This document shows positions 36,110-44,203 of a stretch of 64,000 bases of DNA, one piece after another. Made by a program: the position numbers and the translations under genes. Source of the stretch: Streptomyces sp. TS71-3 (lineage in GTDB: Bacteria > Actinomycetota > Actinomycetes > Streptomycetales > Streptomycetaceae); contig NZ_BNEL01000001.1 of the NCBI RefSeq assembly GCF_018327685.1, positions 124,001 through 188,000 of the forward strand, given 5' to 3'. The notes beneath the pieces were generated by a model. It saw nothing but the letters and a program-made list of their open reading frames with translations, searched no databases and had not been told where the DNA came from. Each line of letters begins with the position of its first letter. Within the stretch, counting starts at the first letter, position 1.

Positions 36110-36496
36110 TCAGGGCCACGTGCGCTCGATGCGGTCGTGTCGTACCGCGTAAGCCGCCGGACCGCCTCTCTCGACGGCTCGGTGTATCGCGTCGCGGCGT
36201 GCATGGAGCCGTTCGACCATCTCGATGCTGCGAAGCTGCTGATTGTCCAGGTAGAAGAGCACCGCCTCGTGCTCCAGAACAGGCTGGATCTCCAGGTCAC
36301 GTGTCTTGATCCGACCGTCCTTCGAGAGCGGGACCCAGGACCGTTCGAGGCCATGGCTGATCTACTCCTGGTCGGGTATGTCCTGGCCGTCGTCGGGGAA
36401 GACGTCCCCGATGCGGTGGACAGTCCATCCGCAGGCAGTCAGTCCATCGGCGACTCGGCGCCCGAGATTCCGATCGAGGAAGAACTCAGGCGGCAA
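36110..36496 (-). pseudogene. VapC45-like PIN toxin gene interrupted by an in-frame TAG
   Basis: Reading from a TTG at 36496 that overlaps the end of the antitoxin gene, one frame runs 128 codons to a TGA at 36110, with a single TAG at codon 45 (36362-36364). The N-terminal part starts PPEFFLDRNLGRRVADGL and ends with an Asp/Gln-rich DDGQDIPDQE. After the stop the same frame gives ISHGLERSWVPLSKDGRI, then EHEAVLFYLDN and a helical C-terminus. LDRNLG and the later SKD match VapC45-type PIN ribonucleases. The TAG replaces a residue that is Trp in the expected DQEW context, so a single G-to-A change would explain it. The toxin is probably dead. Confidence 0.7.
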
Positions 36497-37142
36497 GGCG
36501 CACCACTGCGCGGCAGAGCGCATCGACTTGTTCAGGCGTCATGTCGAAGTCGTAGGCGATGTCCTCGACCGTCTCCCCGGCCTCCCAGAGATCGGTGATG
36601 GCCTTGACCGAGACACGGTTCGCGGCCACCACCGGGAGGCCGTGGCCGAACCTGGGGTCGATCACGACCGGTACGGATGCCGGGTACTGCCGCAGTCGCA
36701 GGCTGGACGGGAAGTCGTCGCCCGGCTCCCAGCTCAGGTAGCGGAGATAGTCCGAGACCACTTCCTGGATGGGGGCTTGCCCGTCCCGTGCTCTACGCAG
36801 ATCCCCGAAGCCGTGTTCGATGAAGATGTCCACGCCGTCCGTCGCAATCCGTTGGGACACGAGCCCGTACGGCGTACCGAAGGCGTCCCGTACGGCGGCA
36901 GCCGCCTCCCTGATCTCGCTCATCCGCAGTCCGAGGGAGCGGAGCGAACGAAGGGCGTGCGCCTCCGCCACGGCGATGAAGGGCACCGAAGGCTGTCCCC
37001 TCCGCACCGGCTGCACCTGATGGACCAGTGGCGTTCCGGCGGCCTTGCCCTTCAGCCAGGAGGCGAGGGTCGACTGGGGGATCTCGAGGTAGGAGGCTGT
37101 TTCCTTGGGGGTCAGAAGCCCGTCGCTGAACCTGTCGACCAT
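36486..37142 (-). CDS. VapB45-like antitoxin (HTH plus DUF433)
   Basis: A 218-residue protein. The N-terminus (LLTPKETASYLEIPQSTLAS) is a MerR/excisionase-like HTH. A middle region of about 100 residues follows, and the C-terminus (ITDLWEAGETVEDIAYDFDM, then TPEQVDALCRAV) is a DUF433 domain. The combination and length match VapB45-type antitoxins. The ATG at 37142 has AGGAGG seven bases upstream, so this start is favoured even though the frame stays open to 37622. Its 3' end overlaps the toxin start by 11 bp. It should bind its own promoter and a toxin that is now truncated. Confidence 0.78.
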   Translation of the reverse strand: MVDRFSDGLLTPKETASYLEIPQSTLASWLKGKAAGTPLVHQVQPVRRGQPSVPFIAVAEAHALRSLRSLGLRMSEIREAAAAVRDAFGTPYGLVSQRIATDGVDIFIEHGFGDLRRARDGQAPIQEVVSDYLRYLSWEPGDDFPSSLRLRQYPASVPVVIDPRFGHGLPVVAANRVSVKAITDLWEAGETVEDIAYDFDMTPEQVDALCRAVVRLAA

Positions 37143-37622
37143 GTCCTGCCTCCTCTCAGCCCTGCCTTCACATCGTGGCACAGCCAGCTCGGCACGCCGG
37201 GCATGTTCGGCGTCGAGCTCCTTCAGCTCCTCCAGGCCCGCGGCGTACTCCTCCTCGGTGATGGGTCCATGCTCCTTCTCCAGCCAGTCGACGAGTTCCC
37301 GGAGTGGATCCAGGCCATCGCTCATGTCTCGCTCCAGGTATCGGGCCACTTCGAGGCCTCCGAGCGTCGACGAGATCAGGGTCTGACCCTCGGTGAAGTG
37401 CGCGCACGGTGCGGCGATGCTCACAGGGGAGCCGTCCGGCAGGGACAGGACGTACGCCGCGACGCCGACCGTGATCGCGCTGCCGCGGCGTTGCGCGAGG
37501 GCGTTGGAGATCACCGTGAAGTCGGCGGTGAGGCGGGTGCGTACGTGGATCACGCCGGAGGTGGGAGTACCGGCGGAACCGGCATGGGCGCGCAGGCGCG
37601 CGTTAGACTGCGGGTCAGCCAT
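37143..37622 (-). pseudogene. Mosaic of regulator fragments fused in frame to the antitoxin gene
   Basis: From an ATG at 37622 the frame codes about 98 residues like the N-terminus of a winged-helix regulator common in Streptomyces (RTRLTADFTVISNALAQRRG, ITVGVAAYVLSLPDG). It then shifts at about 37327 into a different, highly charged helical piece (RELVDWLEKEHGPITEEEYA) of the kind found at the end of ribbon-helix-helix antitoxins, and runs straight into the VapB45-like sequence. An ATG at 37325 with GGAG six bases upstream could start the second piece. The two pieces look like debris from two lost genes. Confidence 0.5.
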
Positions 37623-37891
37623 CGGGAAGGGTTTGCTTCCTGATCGGTCAGGCCCTCGTTCGGGATTGCCGTCCCGGCCGGGGGCCGTAGCTTTTACGGT
37701 TGTCGCGGCGAACGTAACCGTCCGTGTCCTCCGCCTGCAAGCTGGTCACCCTGACGGGTGAAACGGGCCGGGAAGGTGGGTGGGCGGTAGTTCTTTGTCC
37801 CGGTTCTTTGGGAGTTCAGTGGGCCACCGGACCCTCGTGGACAAGGACCCGGCGGCCCGGGAAGACGGACGGTGACCGGGGCCCGGTCGGC

Positions 37892-38278
37892 TCAGACGCG
37901 GTGGCTCCCGGCCTTCAACCCACCTATGAAGACGGCCCAGGAGCGGGTCCGGAAGGTCAGGACGGGGCCGTGGGGGGCCTTGCTGTCACGGACGGGGACG
38001 GTGCCCGGGAATGCGTCGGCCACCTCCACGCAGTCGCCGCCCTCCTGATTGCTGTAGCTGCTCTTGCGCCAGGCGGTACGAGTCAGGTCGCCTATGAACG
38101 CAGTCCAGGCAGTGGCCTCGAAGGTCAGGACGGGACCGTGCGGGGCTTTGCTGTCACGGATGGGCACGACGCCCGGGAATCCGTCGGCCACCTCCACGCA
38201 GTTGCCGCCCTCCTGATTGCTGTAGCTGCTCTTGCGCCAGACGGCGCCGTTCAGATCGGGACGGGACCTTCGCTCCAT
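37892..38278 (-). CDS. Tandem double DUF397 protein
   Basis: A 128-residue protein made of two DUF397 units (residues 12-62 and 68-118), each with VWRKSSYSNQEGGNC- or AWRKSSYSNQEGG-type sequence, RDSKAPHGP and a Trp-Phe-Ile end. The DNA of the two units repeats with an exact 168-bp (56-codon) offset, so the duplication is recent. The ATG at 38278 lies inside the XRE gene, overlapping it by 125 bp. DUF397 proteins are normally single-unit of 60-70 residues. It presumably partners the XRE regulator. Confidence 0.88.
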   Translation of the reverse strand: MERRSRPDLNGAVWRKSSYSNQEGGNCVEVADGFPGVVPIRDSKAPHGPVLTFEATAWTAFIGDLTRTAWRKSSYSNQEGGDCVEVADAFPGTVPVRDSKAPHGPVLTFRTRSWAVFIGGLKAGSHRV

Positions 38279-39098
38279 GGTGGTTGCCCTCCATCACGGA
38301 TCGGATCATGTCGAGCGACATGAGCGGCGGCAGAGCTGCCGCCCGCAGCCGATCGTAAGCCAGCGCGAAGGCCTTGACCTCCTCCGGATCCTCGATGAGT
38401 TGCCCGTAGTGGGCGCCTTCCGTGTAGGCCATCTCCGAACCGTCCGGCAGCGTCAGGATGGTCAGGGAGCCGCCCATCGCGTCGTGCTCGCCCTGGTCGA
38501 ACGGCAGCACCTGCACGGTGATGTGCGGCTCCGCGGCGGCGTCGAGCACCCGCTCCAGTTGCCGCCGCATCACGAGTTGCCCGCCAACTGGGCGCAACAG
38601 CACCGCCTCGTCGAGGACGACCCACAGTTCCGGCCGGTCGGGCGAACGCAGCCGTTCCTGTCGTCCCATGCGGGTGGCAAGCCTCTCCTCCAATTGCTCG
38701 TCGCTGCTGAGGGTGCGGCCGACGCGCAGCACGGCCCGCGCGTACTCCCTCGTCTGTAAGAGACCCGGCACGACGTGGGCCGCGTACTCACTGATGCCCA
38801 CCGCCCGCACCGAGTGCCCGATGAACGCCTGCGCCCAGTCCGGAAACGCCTCCCGATACACATACGGCCACAGGTCGACCAGCAGGTCGTCCGCCCCCAG
38901 GGCGACGTCAAGCGCCCGAGCCAGTTGCAGCGTCGGCCTCGCTCCGGAGGCCCGCTCGATCTGCGTGATCCTGCTGGCCACGACATGCGTCAGCATGCCC
39001 AGTTCGGTTTGTGTAAGCCCCGCCGCCAGCCTGAGCCTGCGCACCCGCGACCCGAACAGCGCCGCCATCGACGTACTGGGATCGATTTCGCTGGCCAA
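38154..39098 (-). CDS. XRE-family regulator (HTH plus DUF5753), second locus
   Basis: A 314-residue regulator: HTH at residues 12-70 (FGSRVRRLRLAAGLTQTELG, SRITQIERASG) and DUF5753 after it (HVVPGLLQTREYARAVLRV, PELWVVLDEAVLLRP, VQVLPFDQGEH). The TTG at 39098 gives the family's usual N-terminus (ASEIDPSTS); ATG at 39068 is an alternative. The last 40 residues read through into the DUF397 gene, longer than usual, perhaps from loss of the original stop. It is divergent from the ATPase gene at 39246, as in whiJ-type loci. Confidence 0.87.
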   Translation of the reverse strand: MASEIDPSTSMAALFGSRVRRLRLAAGLTQTELGMLTHVVASRITQIERASGARPTLQLARALDVALGADDLLVDLWPYVYREAFPDWAQAFIGHSVRAVGISEYAAHVVPGLLQTREYARAVLRVGRTLSSDEQLEERLATRMGRQERLRSPDRPELWVVLDEAVLLRPVGGQLVMRRQLERVLDAAAEPHITVQVLPFDQGEHDAMGGSLTILTLPDGSEMAYTEGAHYGQLIEDPEEVKAFALAYDRLRAAALPPLMSLDMIRSVMEGNHHGAKVPSRSERRRLAQEQLQQSGGRQLRGGGRRIPGRRAHP

Positions 39099-39245
39099 GG
39101 GATCACGTCCGTTCCTTACGAACCGAAAGGTAAGGCTCCGTCACCTTCCGACCCTAGGACGGTCTGCCGAACCTTGAGTACGGAACGTGATGACTCGCGT
39201 ACACCGCGGGGCTTCACCGGGCTCGACGGACAAGGACGGACAAGC

Positions 39246-39731
39246 GTGCTGACGAAGACGACCACCACGCGCGACGAGGAACCGCGACCGGAAGCGGCGG
39301 GCGTGCCCGAACGCCGAGAGTTCAGGCGCCAGTTCACCTCCTCACCCCGAAACGCGCGCCTCGCACGCCGGCTTGCGGTGCGCCGCATGGAGGAGTGGGG
39401 GTACCCGCCACCGTCGGACACCTCGTGCACGGTCGCACTCCTCGTGGCCGAACTGAGCGCCAACGCCGTGCTCCACGGCCGCGTCCCGGGACACCACTTC
39501 GCCCTTTGCCTCAGCCTGGACGGGACGACCGGCGTGGTCCGCATCGAGGTCGCGGACGCCGCAGGCGTGAAGCGTCCGCCGAAGGCCGCGCCGCCCTCCT
39601 GCCCCGGCGGCGAGTCGGGCCGCGGCCTGCTCCTGGTGAACGCCCTGGCCACCCGCTGGGGCTCGGCCCCACGCGACCCCCTCGGCAAGACCGTCTGGGC
39701 GGAGGTGGCCACCGGGGACGGGGCAAGGTGA
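39246..39731 (+). CDS. HATPase_c (anti-sigma-factor-type) ATP-binding protein
   Basis: A 161-residue GHKL-fold protein. FRRQFTSSPRNARLARRLAV begins the domain, VAELSANAVLHG is the N box, and IEVADAAGVKRPP and GRGLLLVNALATRWG are the G1/G2 region. It resembles RsbW-like ATP-binding proteins that are common next to XRE-DUF397 pairs in Streptomyces. They may act as small kinases or ATP-dependent switches. The GTG at 39246 gives a normal length. It completes a whiJ/abaA-type set with the divergent XRE and DUF397 genes. Confidence 0.88.
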   Translation: MLTKTTTTRDEEPRPEAAGVPERREFRRQFTSSPRNARLARRLAVRRMEEWGYPPPSDTSCTVALLVAELSANAVLHGRVPGHHFALCLSLDGTTGVVRIEVADAAGVKRPPKAAPPSCPGGESGRGLLLVNALATRWGSAPRDPLGKTVWAEVATGDGAR

Positions 39732-39760
39732 CGGGTCGCCCGGCCCGGCACCCCATCCCG

Positions 39761-40942
39761 TTACGCCAACGACTTCCGTACTGCCTCGACCAGCGACACC
39801 GCGCGAGGGTCCTCGGCGCCCTCGACGATGTTGTTCATCACGTAGCCGAAGGCGATGCCGTGGTCCGGGTCGGCGAAGCCGAGCGAGCCGCCACGGCCCG
39901 GGTGGCCGAAGGAGTGCGGTCCCGTCAGGGGGGTCATCTCCGTGGGGAGCATGTATCCGGAGCCGAAACGGCTCGGGATCATCATGACCTTGTCCGGGCC
40001 GGCGGCCTGCTCCTCGGTCGCCGACGCGAGGGTGTCCGCGGTGAGCAGGCGGACGCCGTCCACCTCGCCGATCACCGCCGCGTACATGCGGGCCAGCGCC
40101 CGCGCGCTGCCGATGCCGTTGGAGGACGGGATCTCCGCGGCCTGCACCTCGGGCGAGCCGAAGTCCATCTCGGCCGGGTCGGTGACCGCGAAGGCGCGGT
40201 TGGTGAGGGAGTCCGGGTCGAGCGTGGCGGCGACGATCTCGCGGAACTCCTCGGGGATCGCCTCCAGCGGGACGGACGCCGGGTCGAAGTCCGGCTTCGT
40301 CGACACCATCCGGCTGACCCGCTCGCGCTCACCGGCCGGCAGCCCGATGAAGAAGTCCAGGCCCAGCGGGGCGGCGATCTCGTCGGCGAAGAAGCGGCCG
40401 GGTGTGCGGCCGGACACCCGGCGGATCACCTCGCCGACCAGCCAGCCGAAGGTGCGGCCGTGGTAGCCGTGCGCGGTGCCCGGTGTCCACTGCGGTTCCT
40501 GGGCGGCGAGGGCGTCCACCATCGGCTGCCAGGCCAGTGCGTCGGCGAGCGGCACCGGCCGGTCCAGCGCGACCAGGCCCGCCCGGTGGGACAGCAGCCA
40601 GCGCACCGGGATCTCCGCCTTGCCGTTCGCCGCGAACTCGGGCCAGTACGCGGCCACCGGCGCGTCCAGGTCCAGTTCGCCGCGCTGGGCCAGCAGGTGC
40701 GCGGCGGTCGCCGTCGCCCCCTTGGTCGCCGAGTAGACCAGTTGCAGCGTGTCCCGCTGCCACGGACGGCCGGCGTCGGGGTCGGCGGTCCCGCCCCACA
40801 GGTCCACCACCGGCCGGCCGTCCCGGTACACGCACACCGCGGCGCCGATGTCCCCGTGCCGCTCGAAGTTCGCCGCGAACGCCTCCCGCACCGGCTCGAA
40901 CCCGGGTGCGACCTCACCGTCGATACCGTCGATCGTCGTCAT
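39761..40942 (-). CDS. Serine beta-lactamase-like esterase (EstB type)
   Basis: A 393-residue class-C-like serine hydrolase. The nucleophile motif is SATK (SxxK) in LQLVYSATKGATATAAHLLA, the second motif is YHG in TAHGYHGRTFGWLVGEVIRR, and HPGRGGSLGFADPDHGIAFG holds the third strand. Without a signal peptide it should act in the cytoplasm. Such proteins are mostly esterases or peptidases rather than resistance enzymes. The ATG at 40942 was chosen; an ATG three codons earlier (40951) is also possible. It converges on the ATPase gene, with 29 bp between stops. Confidence 0.87.
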   Translation of the reverse strand: MTTIDGIDGEVAPGFEPVREAFAANFERHGDIGAAVCVYRDGRPVVDLWGGTADPDAGRPWQRDTLQLVYSATKGATATAAHLLAQRGELDLDAPVAAYWPEFAANGKAEIPVRWLLSHRAGLVALDRPVPLADALAWQPMVDALAAQEPQWTPGTAHGYHGRTFGWLVGEVIRRVSGRTPGRFFADEIAAPLGLDFFIGLPAGERERVSRMVSTKPDFDPASVPLEAIPEEFREIVAATLDPDSLTNRAFAVTDPAEMDFGSPEVQAAEIPSSNGIGSARALARMYAAVIGEVDGVRLLTADTLASATEEQAAGPDKVMMIPSRFGSGYMLPTEMTPLTGPHSFGHPGRGGSLGFADPDHGIAFGYVMNNIVEGAEDPRAVSLVEAVRKSLA

Positions 40943-41661
40943 ACGGCCCATCCTGGCACCGTGCCGCGCACCGGACACGGGCGGTTGAATGGCGGCCCTA
41001 TGTACCACATGGCGATGCTGTGCCCATGTCCATGGGGCCGTTGACATGGACGCACCCCTAAATGTGTATGTCCCGCATGAGGTCCAGGTGAGCCATCAGA
41101 TACCTGCCGCGACATCCGGGGGGAACGAGTCCGGGCGGAGAGCAATCGAGCGTCGGGCGGGGGCCACCGGTCATCCGGTGGCGGTCTGCTTGGCGGCGTC
41201 CTGGGGCTGGGCGGCTCCTGACGCCGGGCGGGGCGGGGTTCACCGGACGCGGTGAACCCCGCCGGGGCCTTGCCACGGCACATCACCCTGCCGTGGCAAG
41301 GCCCCCCCTGTGTCTCTCGGCCTGTGTCTCTCGGCCTGTGTCTCCGGCCTGTGTCTCGGCTTGCGTCTCCGGGCCCCTCTCGGCGCCTGATCAGTGGCAT
41401 CCTCACATTCAGGGGCGCCGTCCTGTCGAACGGATGAGGGCAGACGCGAGCGAGGGAGCGAGCGCACCATGAGCACCCCATCCGAGCCGGCGGGGCCGGA
41501 AGGGCCGGCTGAGGGCCGGTCCGGCGAGCAGGTACGCCACCGGTCCGAGGACCCGGTACGCCACCGGTCCGAGGAGCCGGAGCACGCCGGGTCCGGCGAG
41601 CCGGGAGACGGGGTCCGGCGAGCCGGGACATGCGGGAACCGACCCGGCCCTGAGCGCGATC
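40943..41661. other. Gene-poor gap with a perfect hairpin and short ORFs
   Basis: No gene is certain. A plus-strand frame from 40989 (88 codons, or 70 codons from 41046) ends at 41255, just before the 41264-41305 hairpin, but matches nothing I know. On the minus strand 41058-41096 codes MAHLDLMRDIHI, slightly like actinobacterial leader peptides. Bases 41306-41375 repeat CCTGTGTCTCTCGG-like units. Bases 41469-41655 are repeat-rich and seem to be the original 5' part of the sigma gene. Confidence 0.4.
41264..41305. terminator. Perfect 17-bp hairpin between divergent genes
   Basis: GGGGCCTTGCCACGGCA and TGCCGTGGCAAGGCCCC pair completely around an eight-base loop. It is one of the strongest stems in the window. 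The position upstream of both flanking genes is odd for a terminator. Confidence 0.75.
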
Positions 41662-42594
41662 ATGAGCGAGCGGCGCCAGCTGACCAACCTCGCCTACCGC
41701 CTGCTCGGGTCGCTGGCCGAGGCCGAGGACGCCGTGCAGGAGACCTACGCCCGGTGGTACGCGCTGACCCCGCGGCAACGGGACGGGATCCGAACCCCCG
41801 GTGCCTGGCTGACCACGGTCGCCAGCCGCGTCTGCCTCAACCTGCTCGGCTCGGCGCGCGCCCGGCGCGAGCGGTACGTGGGCCAGTGGGTCCCGGAGCC
41901 GCTGCCCGACCGCACGGAGTGGATCAGCGGGCGCCCGGGCAACGCCACCGCCGACCCGGCCGACCGCGTCACCCTAGACGAATCGGTCAACATGGCCTTC
42001 CTCGTCGTGCTCGAAGCGATGACCCCGGCCGAGCGCGTCGCGTTCATCCTGCACGACGTCTTCCGCTACCCCTTCGCCGACATCGCCGAGATCGTCGGCC
42101 GCACCCCCGCGGCCTGCCGCCAGCTCGCCTCCTCGGCCCGCCGCCGCATCCGCGCGGCGGAGCCTCCCGCGACGCCGACGGCGCAGCAGGCCGGCGTCAT
42201 CAGGGACTTCAAGCAGGCGTGGGAGGCCCAGGACATCGAGGCCCTCATCGGCCTGCTCGACCCGGACGCCACGGCCATCGGCGACGGCGGCGGCCTCGCC
42301 AGCGCCCACCCCCACCCGATCGAAGGCCGCGAGCAGATCGCGCGCCTCTACATCGACATCGCCCGCACGGCACCCGAGGCGACGCTCCTGGAGCGCACGG
42401 TCAACGGCCGGCCCGGGCTGGTCGCGCAGGAGGACGGCGTCACGGTGACGGTGTTCGCGTTCGAGGTCGCGGGCGAGCGGATCAGGCGCATCTGGGCGGT
42501 GCGCAACCCCGAGAAGCTCCGCCCTTGGACGGGGACGGGCACGGGCACGGGGACGGGGACGGGCACGGGAACGGAGACGGGGACGGAAGGCTGA
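41662..42594 (+). CDS. ECF41-type sigma factor with C-terminal SnoaL-like domain
   Basis: A 310-residue sigma factor. Region 2 is RQLTNLAYRLLGSLAEAEDA followed by VQETYARW, region 4 is FRYPFADIAEIVGRTPAACR, and a SnoaL-like domain of about 110 residues follows. The ECF41 marks are present: WVPEP in the linker, DGGG in the extension and NPEKL near its end; in this family the extension controls activity. The tail is a Thr-Gly repeat coded by a 6-bp DNA repeat. The first residues of region 2 seem to lie upstream of this ATG. A frame from ATG 41469 would join only if a 22-bp duplication near 41592-41635 were undone. Confidence 0.85.
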   Translation: MSERRQLTNLAYRLLGSLAEAEDAVQETYARWYALTPRQRDGIRTPGAWLTTVASRVCLNLLGSARARRERYVGQWVPEPLPDRTEWISGRPGNATADPADRVTLDESVNMAFLVVLEAMTPAERVAFILHDVFRYPFADIAEIVGRTPAACRQLASSARRRIRAAEPPATPTAQQAGVIRDFKQAWEAQDIEALIGLLDPDATAIGDGGGLASAHPHPIEGREQIARLYIDIARTAPEATLLERTVNGRPGLVAQEDGVTVTVFAFEVAGERIRRIWAVRNPEKLRPWTGTGTGTGTGTGTGTETGTEG

Positions 42595-42635
42595 CGGGGG
42601 TGGCCCGGAGACCGGGGAGCCGGGGGCCCGGCTCG

Positions 42636-42662
42636 GCTCACATTTCGCCGGCCTGCGGTGTC
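42636..42662 (+). promoter_or_regulatory. Candidate ECF41-dependent promoter
   Basis: GCTCACA, a 16-bp spacer and TGTC resemble the ECF41 promoter as I remember it (TGTCACA-N16/17-CGTC), with two differences in the first box and one in the second. It lies 37 bp upstream of the CMD gene, which is the known type of target. Confidence 0.45.
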
Positions 42663-42698
42663 GGAAGGGTGTACCCCCGATACGGCAAGGAGATCAGC

Positions 42699-43172
42699 AT
42701 GGAAGCCCGTCTCGACCACCAAGGCAACCCGGTCGGCTCCAAGTTCGTGAAGCACATCGTCTCGGCCGGCAACGCCGTGTGGGAGTCGGCGCTCCCGGCC
42801 GCCACGCGGCACCTGGTGGAGATCCGCGTCAGCCAGATCAACGGCTGCGCGTTCTGCATCGACATGCACACCAAAGACGCAGCGCACGCCGGCGAGACCG
42901 CGCTGCGCCTCAACCTGGTCGCGGCCTGGCGGGAGGCCACGGTCTTCACCGACGCGGAGCGCGCGGCCCTGGAACTGGCCGAACAGGGCACCCGCGTCGC
43001 CGACGGCGCCGGCGGCGTCACCGACGAGGCCTGGGCGAACGCGGCCAAGCACCACGACGAGGACCAGCTCACCGCCCTGGTGTGCCTCGTCGCCGTCATG
43101 AACACGTGGAACCGGCTGAACGTCATCACCCGGCAGCCCGCCGGCGACTACCAGCCTGGTCAGTGGGGCTAG
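42699..43172 (+). CDS. Carboxymuconolactone-decarboxylase/AhpD-like protein
   Basis: A 157-residue all-helical CMD/AhpD-family protein. The redox motif CAFCIDMH (CxxC with a following His) lies in the sequence VSQINGCAFCIDMHTKDA, typical of peroxidase-related members. The ATG at 42699 has AAGGAG seven bases upstream. ECF41 sigma genes are usually next to a gene for a CMD, oxidoreductase or epimerase protein which they control, so the pairing supports both calls. It may detoxify peroxides with a thiol reductant; the physiological substrate is unknown. Confidence 0.9.
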   Translation: MEARLDHQGNPVGSKFVKHIVSAGNAVWESALPAATRHLVEIRVSQINGCAFCIDMHTKDAAHAGETALRLNLVAAWREATVFTDAERAALELAEQGTRVADGAGGVTDEAWANAAKHHDEDQLTALVCLVAVMNTWNRLNVITRQPAGDYQPGQWG

Positions 43173-43364
43173 CGACACCGCTCGGCGCCGGGCCGGGCCC
43201 GGCACCGAACGGTGCCGGGCCCGGTCGGATCGGGCCATGGGCGGGCCATGGGTGACGGTGTCCGAATCCCACCCGGCCCGGCACGTTCCCTACAACCCAA
43301 GGGACGGGTGAGCCGTCGTACACGGCGTCGTACAAGCCCACTTCCACCTCAGGAGAACCACGCG

Positions 43365-43904
43365 ATGCGTTTCAAAAGGGTCGGAATAGTCGTGGCCGCG
43401 GTCGCCGCCCTGGCGATGGGTGCCATGACGAGCAGCGCCTATGCGGGGACCGGGCCGGCGCCCGGGGCGTCCTCGGGGGAGAGGACGGCCGTGCGCTCGA
43501 CCGCGCCGTCCGCCGCCGGCAACCCGGCGAGTGCCCGCGCACAGGCGAGCGGGGTCTGCGACGACGCCTACCAGATCGGCGCGACGACCTACCTCGGCGA
43601 CGACGGCAACGGCGGCCACTGGGTCTCCCTCAAGCAGTTCTACTCCCCGAAGTGCCAGCAGAACTACGGCTACATCTGGGTGTGGGACAGCTACCTCACG
43701 CAGTACCCGGACCCGTACGAGATCCGTATCGGCGTCTGGGACAAGGCCACCAACAAGGTGTTGGGCCAAGTGATCACCAAGGACACGCGGGCGCAGGAGT
43801 TCTGGTCCCAGGGGACGAGCACCGTCAAGGACTGCACGCGCGCGGACGGCTACTTCATCTCCCCGGTCGAGAGCATCTACACCCAGACCGCCCTGCGCTG
43901 CTGA
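43365..43904 (+). CDS. Secreted protein of unknown function
   Basis: A 179-residue exported protein. A signal peptide of about 28 residues (KRVGIVVAAVAALAMGAM, cleavage after AYA) precedes a low-complexity Ser/Ala/Gly stretch and a compact domain of about 110 residues. The domain has four Cys (CDDAY, KCQQN, DCTRADGY, LRC at the very end) and many aromatic residues (WVWDSYLTQYPDPYEIRIG). The Cys probably pair as two disulfides outside the cell. AGGAG lies ten bases before the ATG at 43365. I do not recognise the family. Confidence 0.8.
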   Translation: MRFKRVGIVVAAVAALAMGAMTSSAYAGTGPAPGASSGERTAVRSTAPSAAGNPASARAQASGVCDDAYQIGATTYLGDDGNGGHWVSLKQFYSPKCQQNYGYIWVWDSYLTQYPDPYEIRIGVWDKATNKVLGQVITKDTRAQEFWSQGTSTVKDCTRADGYFISPVESIYTQTALRC

Positions 43905-43985
43905 TCCACTGATCCACTGATCCGCTGATCAGCAGGCGGCTGATCCACTGCCCCACTGATCAGCTGGTGGCAGATCCACAGATCC
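43900..43985. repeat. CTGATCCACT-type short tandem repeats after the secreted-protein gene
   Basis: About seven imperfect copies of the 10-bp unit CTGATCCACT, some containing the palindrome CTGATCAG, start at the stop codon itself. Confidence 0.75.
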
Positions 43986-43994
43986 GCGCACAGC

Positions 43995-44037
43995 CCCGAT
44001 CGGCCCGGCCGGCGCACGCAGGGCCGGGCCGATCGGG
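43995..44037. terminator. Strong hairpin between convergent genes
   Basis: CCCGATCGGCCCGGCC and GGCCGGGCCGATCGGG form a 16-bp stem around an 11-base loop, past the secreted-protein gene. Bases 44038-44203 show no gene. Confidence 0.75.
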
Positions 44038-44203
44038 CCGGTGGTCGACGCCGGTGGTCCGTATGCCCTCGTTGTGGAAGGGCTCGCCCGCGGCGGCGAG
44101 AAGGCGCTCCCGCGAAGGGGCTCTGCCGGGTTCGCGCATGGGTGGCCTCCTCGACCCTCCTCGACTCTCCTCGTCCCCTGTCGCCCGTCGGCGTCAGCCT
44201 GCC

